Source: Congeria kusceri (lineage: Eukaryota > Mollusca > Bivalvia > Myida > Dreissenidae). Taken from it: DNA of 64,000 nt. The DNA lies in contig CM051033.1 of assembly GCA_027627225.1 (NCBI GenBank), positions 7,525,801 through 7,589,800 of the forward strand. Direction: 5' to 3'. The notes below the pieces were generated by a model. It was not told the origin of the DNA. It made no database searches and was given only the letters and a program-made list of their open reading frames with translations. Of this stretch, positions 47,435 through 58,092 are shown one piece after another; the stretch's first letter is position 1; every line of letters begins with the position of its first letter. The position numbers were made by a program, and so were the translations under genes.

Positions 47435-47989
47435 ACAAAGAAACATGTTTGTATTATGACACTGTTCAGTATAGGAGATATTCAACCATAGTACCATTTT
47501 AGTACCATATGTCCAACGTGCAATCTTGTTTATATGTAATTTTACAAGCAATACCACGGTTTTTCTCCTGATATATTTTGTAAGAATGAAATGTTTTACT
47601 TAAGAATGTGAACACTATTGGAGAGTTAAAATAATGATCATCTGTCCACAAAGCAATTACAGATGATATTAAGACATGCAAATGTCTGAGCTGAAATCTG
47701 GCATGTCAATCTTGTCTGTGAGAAGGTCAACATTCTCTTTGCCTGAGTGACACCAGTGAGCACCAGTCATAATCACTATCAATTTCAAGTCATGTTTGCA
47801 TGTCCTTATGATTTATGATGAAAGTTATCATTCATACATGCGTGGACAAAAGGTGTCAGAGAGTGTCAACTGTTGATCATAATTCAAACCACAAGGAGAG
47901 TCAACACCAGACCGCATTTCCAGTAATCACCATGCCTGGCTGACACTGACTGACCAAGGTCAGTTCTGCACATACTCCAATATATATTA

Positions 47990-48066
47990 GGTCGGTATAC
48001 ACCGACCTCATATTGGCAAGTGCTATTTTCCTGTAGCATCCTTCCGACATGAATTCATGTCGGAAG
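47990..48066. repeat. Two adjacent hairpins, one a perfect 26-bp palindrome
   Basis: 47,990-48,007 is GGTCGGT-atac-ACCGACC. 48,041-48,066 is a perfect palindrome whose left half is CTTCCGACATGAA. The pair suggests a small foldback element. 48,070-49,040 holds nothing else supported. Confidence 0.8.
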
Positions 48067-49045
48067 CTTTACGAGCTGCAATTTCATATTTTACCACTCA
48101 TGATTCATTTAACGATGACTCAACATTAAGTATAAAGATTAATTTACCAATTCATGCCAAAAAGTCAACATAAAACTTACTTTAGCACTTAATCCTTATC
48201 CTTAAAGAAATGCACTGTTCCAATTCTATGTAAAGTCCTCCATATTGCACCGAGTAATGTGAAACTTGAATACTGCTTTTTCATTGGTTAGTAAAAATAC
48301 AGATCGCATATGGCTATAGAATCAAATCTTTAGACAAAATAATTTACCGTGTGCGCAGTAGAAAGCTGTGTCTGCTATTAATAGATTTAGTTTAAAACCG
48401 AAATCGGTTTGACAACTTTCAGGCGAGTGTAGTTTAATAATTGCTTGATTTGTGTGCTGTTTTCTTCTACAATATGGATTAATAACATCATCATATGCAT
48501 GATACTATTGATATTTTGAAGTTTGACCAGAAAAATCGCAAATTCATGTGACAGGACCCTCAATCAGTTTTGGGGGAAGTGGCCCACGGCCCTCTGGAGG
48601 GGGAATTTTGACTGACCGGGGGAATATTTTATTATGGAAGAGTTTACGGGTTAACTGATTTGAAAACTAATTCAACCCAAACAAACTCACGTCTAATTGT
48701 CGTTTGGTAAAAACGTCATGTAATCTTTACAGCAAATGAAACTCCTACAAATATAACTTTGATTATTTTTTAGCACAAAAAAAACATAGCTCAGAATCTA
48801 CCGATAACGCTTAAACTTTGTACTAAGCGTATACATGTAACATTGCAGCTATACACGCGTCATTTCCGTGAGTTTTCGTGATTTCGCCTACGTTTTTCTA
48901 GCCCAGCACGATTTTATAATGGAGAAATGAAACTAATATAATTCAATATGCAACACATATTTTTTTGTAAAAGTAATTTGCAGTCCCGCTTTTTAAATTA
49001 TTAATTAATTTAATGTATTCATTTGACAAACCGAAAATGGAAATA

Positions 49046-49960
49046 CACTACAACTCCATTATATCGCGATTCGCAGGGTCCATGGATTGCAATCGCGATA
49101 TAACTTGTCAGGTCATTCACGTGCATATACATGTCAACACAAGCCTATTTTCGCTATCTCAAAAAATAAATGTAATTAAATCACCTATTCATTGTTGTTA
49201 ACATCCATAATGTGTTATATCCATATGTAAAATATTCTATTTGTATATAAAAATATTATATAGTTCCTTGTAATTAATTCTAAATCAGTTATCACAACAC
49301 ATACATGTATACTAAATCGAAATGCGAAACGCCTATCCGAATTTTACTGTTCACGTCATAAACACAAATTTTATTTACAGTTAAAATACACATGTACTTC
49401 ATGAAAAGCCTTTGTTCGGCTAGAAAAGTGAGCGAAAACTATACTGATATGTACAACATCCCGTCATCCGCATGGAAAGCGTGGGTGTATTGATGGCCAT
49501 ATAAAAACGTAGCGCAGAGAACTGTGAGATCTTAATTTTTTTTAATCAGGGCTTCCATTAAGGGAAGTTTGGGAGTACTTTACTCCCAGTTTTTGTCACA
49601 GGACTTCCAAAATTTCAGCCAAGGATGTTCCATCATGTAAGGATGATCAAGTTAGAAGAAAAATTAAGTAATTTATCTAAATGTTAACCTCTTTCACTAA
49701 ATAAATTGGGATATAAACACTTGATGAAAAGAACTGGCCTTAAAAACACCTTGAATTTTATACATTACTACTTAATTTCATTTCTGAAATACTCAGGACT
49801 TATGTAGCGCAATACTGTCAAAACTTCCAAATATTATGAGGTAAACTTTCAAAATCAGAGGCCAGGAAGTTCAAACTTCCAGTTTTCAAAAGTTAATGAA
49901 AGCCCTGTTTAATAAAAGTTTTGTAGCGCATACCAACCTAATTTTTGTATCTCCATCGAT
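49046..49960 (-). mobile_element. TA-flanked transposon, copy 2 (inverted, truncated)
   Basis: The outer end 'cactacaactccattatatc' then 'gcgattcgc' is the terminal repeat of the 34.8 kb element. On the minus strand the body follows that copy, in reverse order of position: 37,300 back to 37,017, then directly on to 35,433 and back to about 35,250. Thus it lacks the 1.58 kb TTAA insertion. It is interrupted by a hAT-like MITE at 49,547-49,907, and its other end is lost. Confidence 0.75.
49547..49907. mobile_element. hAT-like MITE with CAGGGCTT termini
   Basis: CAGGGCTTCCATTAA at the left is matched by the inverted TTAATGAAAGCCCTG at the right. TTTAAT flanks both sides (6-bp duplication as visible; hAT elements usually give 8). 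Subterminal 'aacttccagt/ggaagtt' copies recur inside. It is nested in the element above, whose sequence continues across it. Confidence 0.75.
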
Positions 49961-50216
49961 GTGCAGTCATAAGTCCAGATAAGATGCGTATCTGCGTAAA
50001 ATACGCATGAAAAGTGTGAAATTGCTTTGCTACAGGAAATTAGCATAAACTGTTTAGACATAGTATTGATTCTGCCCATAGAAAAAATAGCTCAGAATCT
50101 ACCATTACGTCTAATTATTTGGACTTTTCTGCACATGGATCCACATAATCCATTACTGGCTCATTGCTGCACTAAATATTTCAAGACATTTTCACTGTCC
50201 AAATGATTGTTTCTGT

Positions 50217-50600
50217 AGTAGGGTGATGTATAAGGGACACTTATACTGCCTTGCTATATGAGCTAGCTTTTATAGCTAGAGGTCCCGGGTTCGAATCCCA
50301 TTTTGGCTTGGGATTTCTTCAGCTGGGTTACATTGGTGCCCAACGTAAATAAACCCACTGTGGTCAGTACGACAACACACAGATGTCAAGGCAGAAGGAA
50401 ATTCGTGGAAAAATTTCATACATGGAGGGAGAGTATGTAGTAGGGTGATGTATAAGGGACACTTATACTACCTTGCTATATGAGCTAGCTTTTATAGCGA
50501 CACGGTAGAGCGTTTGCCTAGGAACCGGGAGGTCCCAGGTTTGATTCCCATTGTGGCTTGGGATTTTTTCGGCTGGGTTATATTTCTAACGTATATTCGT
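50217..50600 (+). repeat. Two tandem copies of a tRNA-derived SINE
   Basis: Both copies begin 'gtagggtgatgtataaggga' and share 'atgagctagcttttatag'. The second keeps a polymerase III promoter: an A-box-like 'acggtagagcgtttgcctag' and the B box 'ggtttgattccc'. The first has lost the A-box part but keeps 'gggttcgaatccc'. The direct duplication of the upstream 30 bp suggests two insertions or a tandem copy. These are not functional tRNAs: no cloverleaf with paired acceptor ends. Confidence 0.7.
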
Positions 50601-50714
50601 TATGAAAAGTAAATAAATATTGTCATACTATGATTCATAGGCACCTGTAACGTCCTATTGTTCATTGTAATCATGTGTACAGTTCACCATTCATTTGTTT
50701 AGAATTTTCATAAT

Positions 50715-51110
50715 TGATGTAACGCAGTCCGTACACTTTAACCGCATCACTGAAAAGCTAGCTCAACAGCAACGCTGTTGGAAGTGACCATATTCACTAC
50801 ACTCCTCCCCTCTTTATCTTTTGAGAACCCAGAGCCCTTGTAGAAATTTCCAGCTCCCTGAGCTTCATGAGACCTTGTCACTTCTCCAGCTCCCTTGAGC
50901 TCAACCCCCTACATGCTCTGTTCCCTTAAGACAAATTGGGAGCCTGACCAAGTTTACTTCTGACACCATTGATGCAACTAATGGTCACCCATCCAGGCAG
51001 TAACCATAGTTGATGTTGCTTAACTTCACAACGCAGTCAGTACACTTCAACCGCATCACTGAAAAGCTAGCTCAACAGAACGCTGTTGGAAGTTATCATA
51101 TTCACTACAT
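50715..51110 (-). repeat. 5S rRNA-derived SINE (SINE3-type)
   Basis: On the minus strand, AGTTAAGC (51,025-51,018) and GGATGGGTGACC (50,994-50,983) are separated by 23 nt. This is the spacing of the box A and box C internal promoter of 5S rRNA, with an intermediate 'atggtta.tgcct'. A ~95-bp block ('gcagt.agtacactt.aaccg'...'cgctgttggaagt') is present at both ends of the region. 5S-derived SINEs are the SINE3 class. Confidence 0.7.
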
Positions 51111-52945
51111 AATGTATACTGTGTTCCGATGGAGTCGCAGTACTGACAATTTTTTTGAATAACCAAATGGAAAGATAACACAAGTTTTAATAAACAATTA
51201 TTAGGTGTAAAAATGCCTTAAACACACATGGCAATCAACAAAAAAACAATTATTTTATTTGAAATACCTGCAAAACACCAAACCACACAACATGGTCTAT
51301 AGGTTAAATTTGACAACTTGGATGAGTCGCGGTAATCGGTAACAAGGGAAGCAATCCTTGCCAATTTTGAAAACTAAATAGTGCACAGTATAACCTTATT
51401 TATCGGAAAGGAAATAACTTATGTACAAAACCCACGGGGAAATACTCCTACTAATTTGGCAAATACGACAGAGTAAAAACAATATCTTATTAAATTCTGC
51501 AATTAAATCAGATGAGACTCTTAGAAGAAATGCAAGCATGTTTAAACAAAAAAGAATGTACTTTGCAAATATTCTATGCATTTTCAGATAGTTTTCATAA
51601 TAAAAAGACGACACTGGAAAAAGAGGTGGGTTTTGTTTACAACATATGTCCACTAGATGACTTTTATTATTTACCGCGACACCGTCCGTACCGCGACTCT
51701 ATCCGAATAGAGTATGGCAGCAAAATCTATAATTTTCATAATGTAGCAGCCAAGTCATTGTTAATTTTATGTGTAAATAAATTATTTATTGTATAAACAC
51801 ATTGTAAGAATCAATATTTACCATTGTCACGTCATTTAAAGTGTAATATTCGTCTACAAATTTACATTATAAAAATGTGTTTCCATATTCCGCCATTTTT
51901 GGAAAGACCGGAAGTGGAACTTATAGGTTACACATCAGTAAATCCCTAAAGGGCCTAAGTTAAATAGCAAAATCGACTGGGTTTCCTCATCTTCTTAGAC
52001 CTAATATGTTTAATCTACAGCAACCGTTTACATTTTCTGAAAAGACAGTTTAATCAAGTTGGCTTTGTTTGTTTAAAACATTATGTCAGAATTCAAGTAA
52101 TTTACCACCTTCCACTTACTTGAACTTTTCTTTTTTACCCTAAAATATTGGAATTTCAATTGATACATAACTACATATATCTAGTCATCTACATATGTTT
52201 ATTCGTTGCACTGTTTGTGATTTCTGTTGTTTCATTGTGTTTACTTTGTTACTAATTGCTGATGGGCCGAGTAATGTAATAAAATGTTGAAAAACATATA
52301 AAAATGGTCTCATGCCTTTGTATTAGATTTTGCAAGTCAATGATGTTCTTACTATGCAGTATTAATATGTACTTTTTTATGTACCAACCATTTTAATGAC
52401 CGTAACATCATCATCAATTAGGCCATTCTGTTTTATTACTTTGTTAAGCGTCCGCGTGCGCGTAGGTTTTGAGCTCCGTCAGCACACAAAAAAATAATTT
52501 TGATAAGTGTTAAAAGCGCTATAGAACGAGCGTCTAGTCACTCTGATCATTGATATTTCCATCAGCTACCACTACGATTGTGCTTTGTTTGCTTTTCCGG
52601 ATATTGTATATGCCATTTTAATAGACAAAAGATAGTGCCAATAGTATTGGTGTTGTTTAATCCTTTGTATACAATAGTTGCCGCCCTTTGTTCCAACATT
52701 GCCATGGTACATAGTTTACCAACTTCGTCGAAGCTTTCCTTCCTTTCTGGTATGGTAGGAGTGGCATTAACGAATCGACTAAGCATATTCAAGACTCGAA
52801 AATCAGTATATAGGGCAATAATAACAGACATGTTCAAAAAGGAACTGTTCTCAGCCTGAAAACGACGAGACGGTTCTTGTCAAGTAGCTGTTTAATCTTT
52901 GCATCTTTCTTTGACACATAAACCACACGGTCAATCAGTATCTCG
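51110..52945. other. No gene supported
   Basis: ORFs of 85-94 codons on both strands (51.4-51.8 and 52.56-52.86 kb) overlap each other and show no motif or splice support. The minus reading at 52,562-52,850 is the most protein-like, following a 'cgtcgttttcag' acceptor, but it is disrupted upstream and was not accepted. Confidence 0.4.
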
Positions 52946-53283
52946 ATGGCTACTCACCGAGACCCTAAGCAGTGGCGTATCAATGAGAATGAAAGTACTG
53001 TATGACATTGTTTGAGTCATGGCTTCAAAACCTACAAAAAGGCTACAGAACATTCTCCTTGGACACAACTTTTCTTAGTCAAGGGGTTAGATGGACAATA
53101 CGGTTAGCACAAATCCTCTGCATGGGTTCACCGACAATGGAGATGACATTCCACAAACTAGTCGCCACACGGCTGCACAGAAAGTCACTCACCTTGAGTT
53201 AATGATATCAAGAAAGTAGATAGTGAACAATTCAACAGGATTGAATGACATCTGGCAAGCAATTCTTTCTTCCTTACTGATGG
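52946..53283 (+). pseudogene. LTR-retroelement gag-like relic
   Basis: One plus frame reads MATHRDPKQWRINENESTV, then after a TGA 'HGFKTYKKATEHSPWTQLFL', and after three further stops 'AQKVTHLELMISRK' and 'IVNNSTGLNDIWQAIL'. The phrasing (an ISR-IVNNST-IWQ-I block after an AQKV-LELM helix) resembles gag-like proteins of LTR retroelements that I recall from bivalves and corals. At least five in-frame stops and no pol or LTRs nearby: a dead fragment. Assignment is from memory of family phrasing. Confidence 0.5.
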
Positions 53284-54421
53284 TTTATTTGAATGCGACA
53301 TACAACACTAGCAATAATAAACAAAGCGAAACTCCAGTTGCGACAGCAGGAGAGAACTCTTATTAGCAGCCCGAGGTTCCACCAGGCACACACATACATA
53401 TAATGTGAAAAAGTAACAACAAACGATGATTCAGTCGAAATTGAATGGGGTCATGTTGAAAAAATGCTTGTGTGAATTTATGAACTTTGAGCATGTTATT
53501 ATGCTAAATTTCTGTAAACTCAACTGTTGAAAACTCTTGTGTTATATTTCAATATTCCATTAATTGATAGACTTTAAAGAAGTCAGTAGTTTTAAATATG
53601 TTTCATATGCTGTTTCTGTTATTAAAGCAACAAAACTATTCCATTTTCTATTATCAAGATCACGACAATTTGTTTGTTTTTTCGAAACGAGTTTGTGTGT
53701 TTTTTGTGAATAGTTAGCTAGGTTTTACAAAATGAGGTTGACGCTTAACTAAATATAAAAACAGAATGGCCTTAGCCAAAGCTGTTACAAGTTCGCAGTG
53801 ATTAAATGTGTAGGTGTCTGCCTTGCAATCACCTCTGGCTCTAAGTGCCACCTCCATGGCTTTTGCTCCACCTCTTGCGTGAAAATGCATAAAGGTCTCT
53901 TTGATTTACCGCAAACCAATGTTATTGCTAATGCAGTAATGAATACATTTCGAAAACAATAACTTTATGTCATTAATAACATTATTGTTGTAAATATTAG
54001 GTATTTGCAAAATAATTAATGATGTGGTTCAACTTCCATCATGGCACGATTTATAAAAGTCCTTACGTTTCGATGTGCGCTATGACTTCATATCTTTACC
54101 TACATTGTTGAAAACAATAATCGTTTCCAAATTACAATACATTTACTGACTTTTAAAAGTGGTCTTATATTGTCAAATTGTATATAACCGAGCCATCTGC
54201 TTTTTTTCTTCCTTACTATATGTATTAAGCGCCACCTCGGAATCATATTTTGTGAGTTGTTGTCGGTAAATTATAATTTTGTTGAATTTTATAATGTGTT
54301 TGATGTAAACACGTGCATGTTCATACTGTAGATGTATATACAATGCCAAGGGTTGTAAACCACTACTTGTAGATCGATGCTATTTATGGAAAAATAGATC
54401 GTTTTATGTTATATTTTAACT

Positions 54422-54455
54422 GCAGTGAAAATATAAAATCTTATATTTTCACTGC
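54422..54455. repeat. Hairpin, 15-bp perfect arms
   Basis: GCAGTGAAAATATAA / TTATATTTTCACTGC flank a 4-nt loop. Further 'cagtgaaaatata' and 'tatttcact' copies follow to 54,515, suggesting a short foldback MITE. The rest of 53,290-55,337 has no supported feature. Confidence 0.75.
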
Positions 54456-55337
54456 TCAAACAGTGAAAATATACAATTTTATTTCACCAATAAAATTCGA
54501 TATTTCACTGAAAAGCATATACTAAAATTAAAGGCTCCTCATTTCATACACAGAGGATGAAGTCGAACGTCAAAGCTATGTACTTAACCGCATTCAACCT
54601 CCGCGCAGATAACTTAATTAAGGGGCCGCATACAGTTTAACTTTATTTACTGGTTCTAATATAAAATTTTAATACTACTGAATATTAAACATGTTTGCGA
54701 AACATTCTGCAAAACATAACATATGGGTCTTAAATGTGCCAATTTAGATAAATTATTTAGACGAATCGATAAGTTTCATCTGACGTTATGTTATTAAATT
54801 TTATTTAAATATAAGCGCACAGTGCACTAACAGTTTCAATCAGGGGCATATTTTATAGGTCCCTGTTTCAATAAATGAATGTTATAAAAGTCATTGATTT
54901 TATTAAAAACTGTAGATAGATTTTAGTTTACACAAAGTCTAAAAAATATATTTCGAAACTGCTCTGTTTGATTTAAATTTATGTTGCTATAAACATTTTA
55001 AAACTGGGTAATGCCCTGTGTTACGCAGAAACGAACAACTTGAGTGCCGTCAACGCTCTGATTTTTTCACAACGACTTTTACCATAATGACTAATGAATT
55101 GGACCGTCTTGACCCTATTGTGTTGTTGTTGTAGCAATGGCGGATATTTTGATTGTTGAAAAGTTGAAAAATAAGAACTCAACGTAACAACTGGCACGTG
55201 GGTAATACAGGTCATTAATGACAGTTTCTTACAAAGTTATAGATGTAAATGAATGAAACACATTGTGTTTGAACAATTTTATTTTTGTGTTAATGTCTAA
55301 AACCCGAAATAATTGTGAAGCCAGTAAAGCTGCTAGA

Positions 55338-55344
55338 CTAGAGC
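55338..55344. repeat. Target-site duplication CTAGAGC (left)
   Basis: Seven bases CTAGAGC lie immediately outside the left terminal repeat and are repeated exactly at 62,424-62,430, outside the right one. Confidence 0.85.
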
Positions 55345-55841
55345 TAGCTACCACAGAGTAAAAATTTTTTTTCCAATATATATGTAGTGTTATACGTCAT
55401 TAGAAAGGTCTAAGTGAGCCTATCAATTATCTGAAAGAATTTTTGAAATTGGTGTACCCGTTGAAGAGTTATGTCCCTTTGAATATTTGGAATTTACGAT
55501 TCTTTCTGCCGAAAATTAAGTTTTTATGACATATCACTATTTTGTTGTAAAGCATGCAAATATTGTATATGTATTTAACAGTTTTAATCTAAATATGTTT
55601 AAAATAAATAAAATGAAGAAAATAAGTGTCATTTCAATGAGTTACAACCCTTTGAATATTAACATTATCTATATAAAAAAAGGACAGAGTGAATTTCTGC
55701 CAACATCAGCTTTGCAATGCCATGCCGTTTGTACCGACGTGAATGCCAATAAAATTGGTAAACCATACATAAACCATTTAACATGAGAAACAATCCCTTA
55801 TTTGATCTGCAATAAAATCAAATACAGGTACCTGCAATAGT

Positions 55842-55952
55842 CTATGTCTTTATAATAACGTCACCAGCTTGGTAGTCCTTGGTGAGTTCCACAGCATACA
55901 CAGCACAGTCATTTTCGTAGAGCACGTTAAACCAGGCCGGATATCCAGGAAC
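55842..55952 (-). CDS. Transposase-like gene, last exon (Tudor/chromo-like C-terminus)
   Basis: After the acceptor 'tatttacttttgcag' the exon reads VPGYPAWFNVLYENDCAVYA then VELTKDYQAGDVIIKT and TAG. It joins the donor at 56,499 in phase 0. Together they give W-Y-K-G-T-V-I-S-Q/V-P-G-Y-P-A-W-F-N-V-L-Y-E, the strand pattern of a small Tudor, chromo or agenet barrel. Such folds bind methylated histone tails or aromatic ligands. In a transposase this could guide target choice, but that is inference. Too short to be found as an ORF. Confidence 0.65.
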   Translation of the reverse strand, partial: VPGYPAWFNVLYENDCAVYAVELTKDYQAGDVIIKT

Positions 55953-56225
55953 CTGCAAAAGTAAATATACAAAGTTTAGGCATCATGTTTTATGCTATTG
56001 TGATATTATATTTCTACTAAAAGTGATTCCATAAGGCCAGTATTTCCAGTATATGATCAATGATTAAAATATGAAAACCATATAAAGGAGCAACAACATT
56101 AGCATTTATGTATCTGAAAACTACCGGTAAGTTAGACATCTTTTAGTATGTTTAATGTACTTATCAAGGGGTAAATACACATTAGTTAGTTATTTGTTTT
56201 ATACAATTGGTGATGTTGATGTACA

Positions 56226-56473
56226 TAAGGCCAACCTTTAAAAATAATTAGTTTGCAATTGCCTGCCCAAAGTTGATACTAATGGGTTGGTTAGTTCTAT
56301 GTACAGTTTAAAGATAGTGGACATAAATAATAGCTTCTTATTAATCTTAACCCAAATTAAAAATTACATTAAATCTTAAAAATAAACCATGTAACAACTT
56401 ATGACTATGAGATATGATGTTTCGGTTCTATCGGTAGGTAATGATAAGAAATATATTTTTCATGTTGGCCTTA
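56226..56473. mobile_element. 248-bp MITE with AGGCCAAC termini, in the last intron
   Basis: 'taaggccaac' at the left and 'gttggcctta' at the right, with an inner 'caattgcctgcc' / 'ggtaggtaatg' pair. Relative of 7,113-7,613. TA dinucleotides flank both ends if the terminus is read as AGGCC. Confidence 0.65.
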
Positions 56474-56498
56474 CTATCCCTGTAATGCTAATTAATAC

Positions 56499-58092
56499 CT
56501 GAGATATTACAGTGCCTTTATACCAGGAAACTTTGCCATCATCTAACCATTTATGATCTATATTTTCCCTACTAACAAATGAATGTCACTTTCTGGTGTG
56601 GGAATTTCATATGCACCCTTAACTAATTTTATAAGATTTTCTTTAAGTTCATCAACTGTTAATTGTAATCGTTGACCATTCACGGTCTTGGAGAAAGCAT
56701 ATACATTTTGATTTTCACTTTTTTGTTTAAATACATTTTTTCTGAACCGCAATTGTGCTTTCAATGCTTCATCTTTTTGTTTTGTTGAATTTAATTCAGC
56801 TACTTCTTTGTTGACCTGATCTTCAGTCTGCCACAAACCATAATACATAATGTCGTTTGTCTCCTTTTCCAGTTTTTCTACTCTTTTCTTCTCCAATAAT
56901 TCTTTTCTTTTAAATTCCTCGTGTTGTTTTTCCAGCCTCTGTTGCCATATTTCTTCTTCCCTTTGTTTGAATTTTTCTCTTTCTTTTCCTACTGCCTTAC
57001 TACATTCAATAATAAGCTGTGATGCATCTTGTCTGTGTGAAAGCCACTCTGCTGTTTTATTTAAAGAAAAAGTGATGTGTGATTCTAATGCAAGTGTTGA
57101 AATGTTGGGTTTGACGGACATTATATGATCAGCATATGAAAATATTCTTTCAGGATATTTGTTGTGTTTGTCGACACTTGATGTTTCTTGCAGGTCAAGA
57201 TTTTCAGGGATTCCTCCGGGCAGATGATCAACATACTGTTTTTCAATTAGCGTTACCATTGCTGGTAAAATCACAGATAAGATGGTAAAGACATGATTGT
57301 CAATGCAGGATGGTTTCAGTAACTCTTCAAGAATCTTGTCATTTTTAGTTGGAACATCTTCATAAAGTTTTAAATTTCCTGATACAAAACTTTCTATTTT
57401 TTGAACTGATTCATGTAAAAATTCTATCAGTCGCGCATACCTTTTATTCATATCTCTTATAGAAATGTCTCTGTCTTCTATCACATTCCACAATGGAGTT
57501 GTAATGACTTTTGAAATGAGGCCTAAACTTTTACACCCGGCAATAAAAAACGGTTGTTTCAAATCAAACAGTACAGATTTCAACAGCTCATTTAATGTTG
57601 GAGATTTTTCAAGGTATGAAATCATATGTTCATGCAAATAAAACACATGTCCAGCATTAGTGAAGAGTATGTTAAACCTGTTTCCTTTTAATGGTTGTAG
57701 GGGCAATCCATGCATACCATTTGATTTCAAAAACCCAGAAATAAAAGTTACAAAATTAGAATGGCAGCCGTTCTTCTGATCACCTCGTTTTGCGAAAGCC
57801 TTACATGCTGTGAAAATACTTCTTAATGTTCCAGACTGTCCGCTTTTATTAAATGTAACATTATGTATTGGCACATGATCGTCAAAATGACTTTTTTCTA
57901 CTTGGAACAAACATTTACCTGATACTTCAGCCATGTGGACAAGAGTGTGCAAACCACAGAAAAAATTATTCATTTTTGCCACTGCTGCCTGCTTTTTCTT
58001 CTTCTTCCATCTTATTGTAATTGTCATAGATTTTTGGTAAAATTTCATTTCTATATTCGGCCAATATTTCATTAAATTTAGTTTCCGTTGCA
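56499..58092 (-). CDS. Transposase-like gene, exon 2, second half: CxxH, Glu region, C-terminal helices
   Basis: Reading resumes after the insertion as ETKFNEILAEYRNEILPKIY then DNYNKMEEEEKA in one frame. It then shifts (+1, ~57,990) into the long ORF at AAVAKMNNFFCGLHTLVHM. Landmarks by ORF residue: C63 and H66 of CGLH, KGNRFNILF (~153-161), a ~270-residue helical insert, then YPERIFSYADHIMS (E332) and LALESHITFSLNKTAEWL. A highly charged helix (385-430) follows. The ORF stops at 56,558, but a one-base shift in an A-run restores NIDHKWLDDGKVSWYKGTVI to the donor CAG|GTATTA at 56,499. The ORF's first ~51 residues (MKMYRLCPTC...) are out of frame and not part of the protein. Confidence 0.75.

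Noticed and set aside
50490..50560. Possible functional tRNA
   Set aside because: It is the head of a SINE; the duplicate upstream is degraded and no cloverleaf closes.
52562..52859. Overlapping 91- and 93-codon ORFs on opposite strands
   Set aside because: Mutual shadows; the minus reading looks protein-like but shows no recognisable motif and is frame-broken upstream.
56850..57128. 92-codon Ser/Phe-rich plus ORF
   Set aside because: Antisense shadow of the charged helix in the transposase-like gene.
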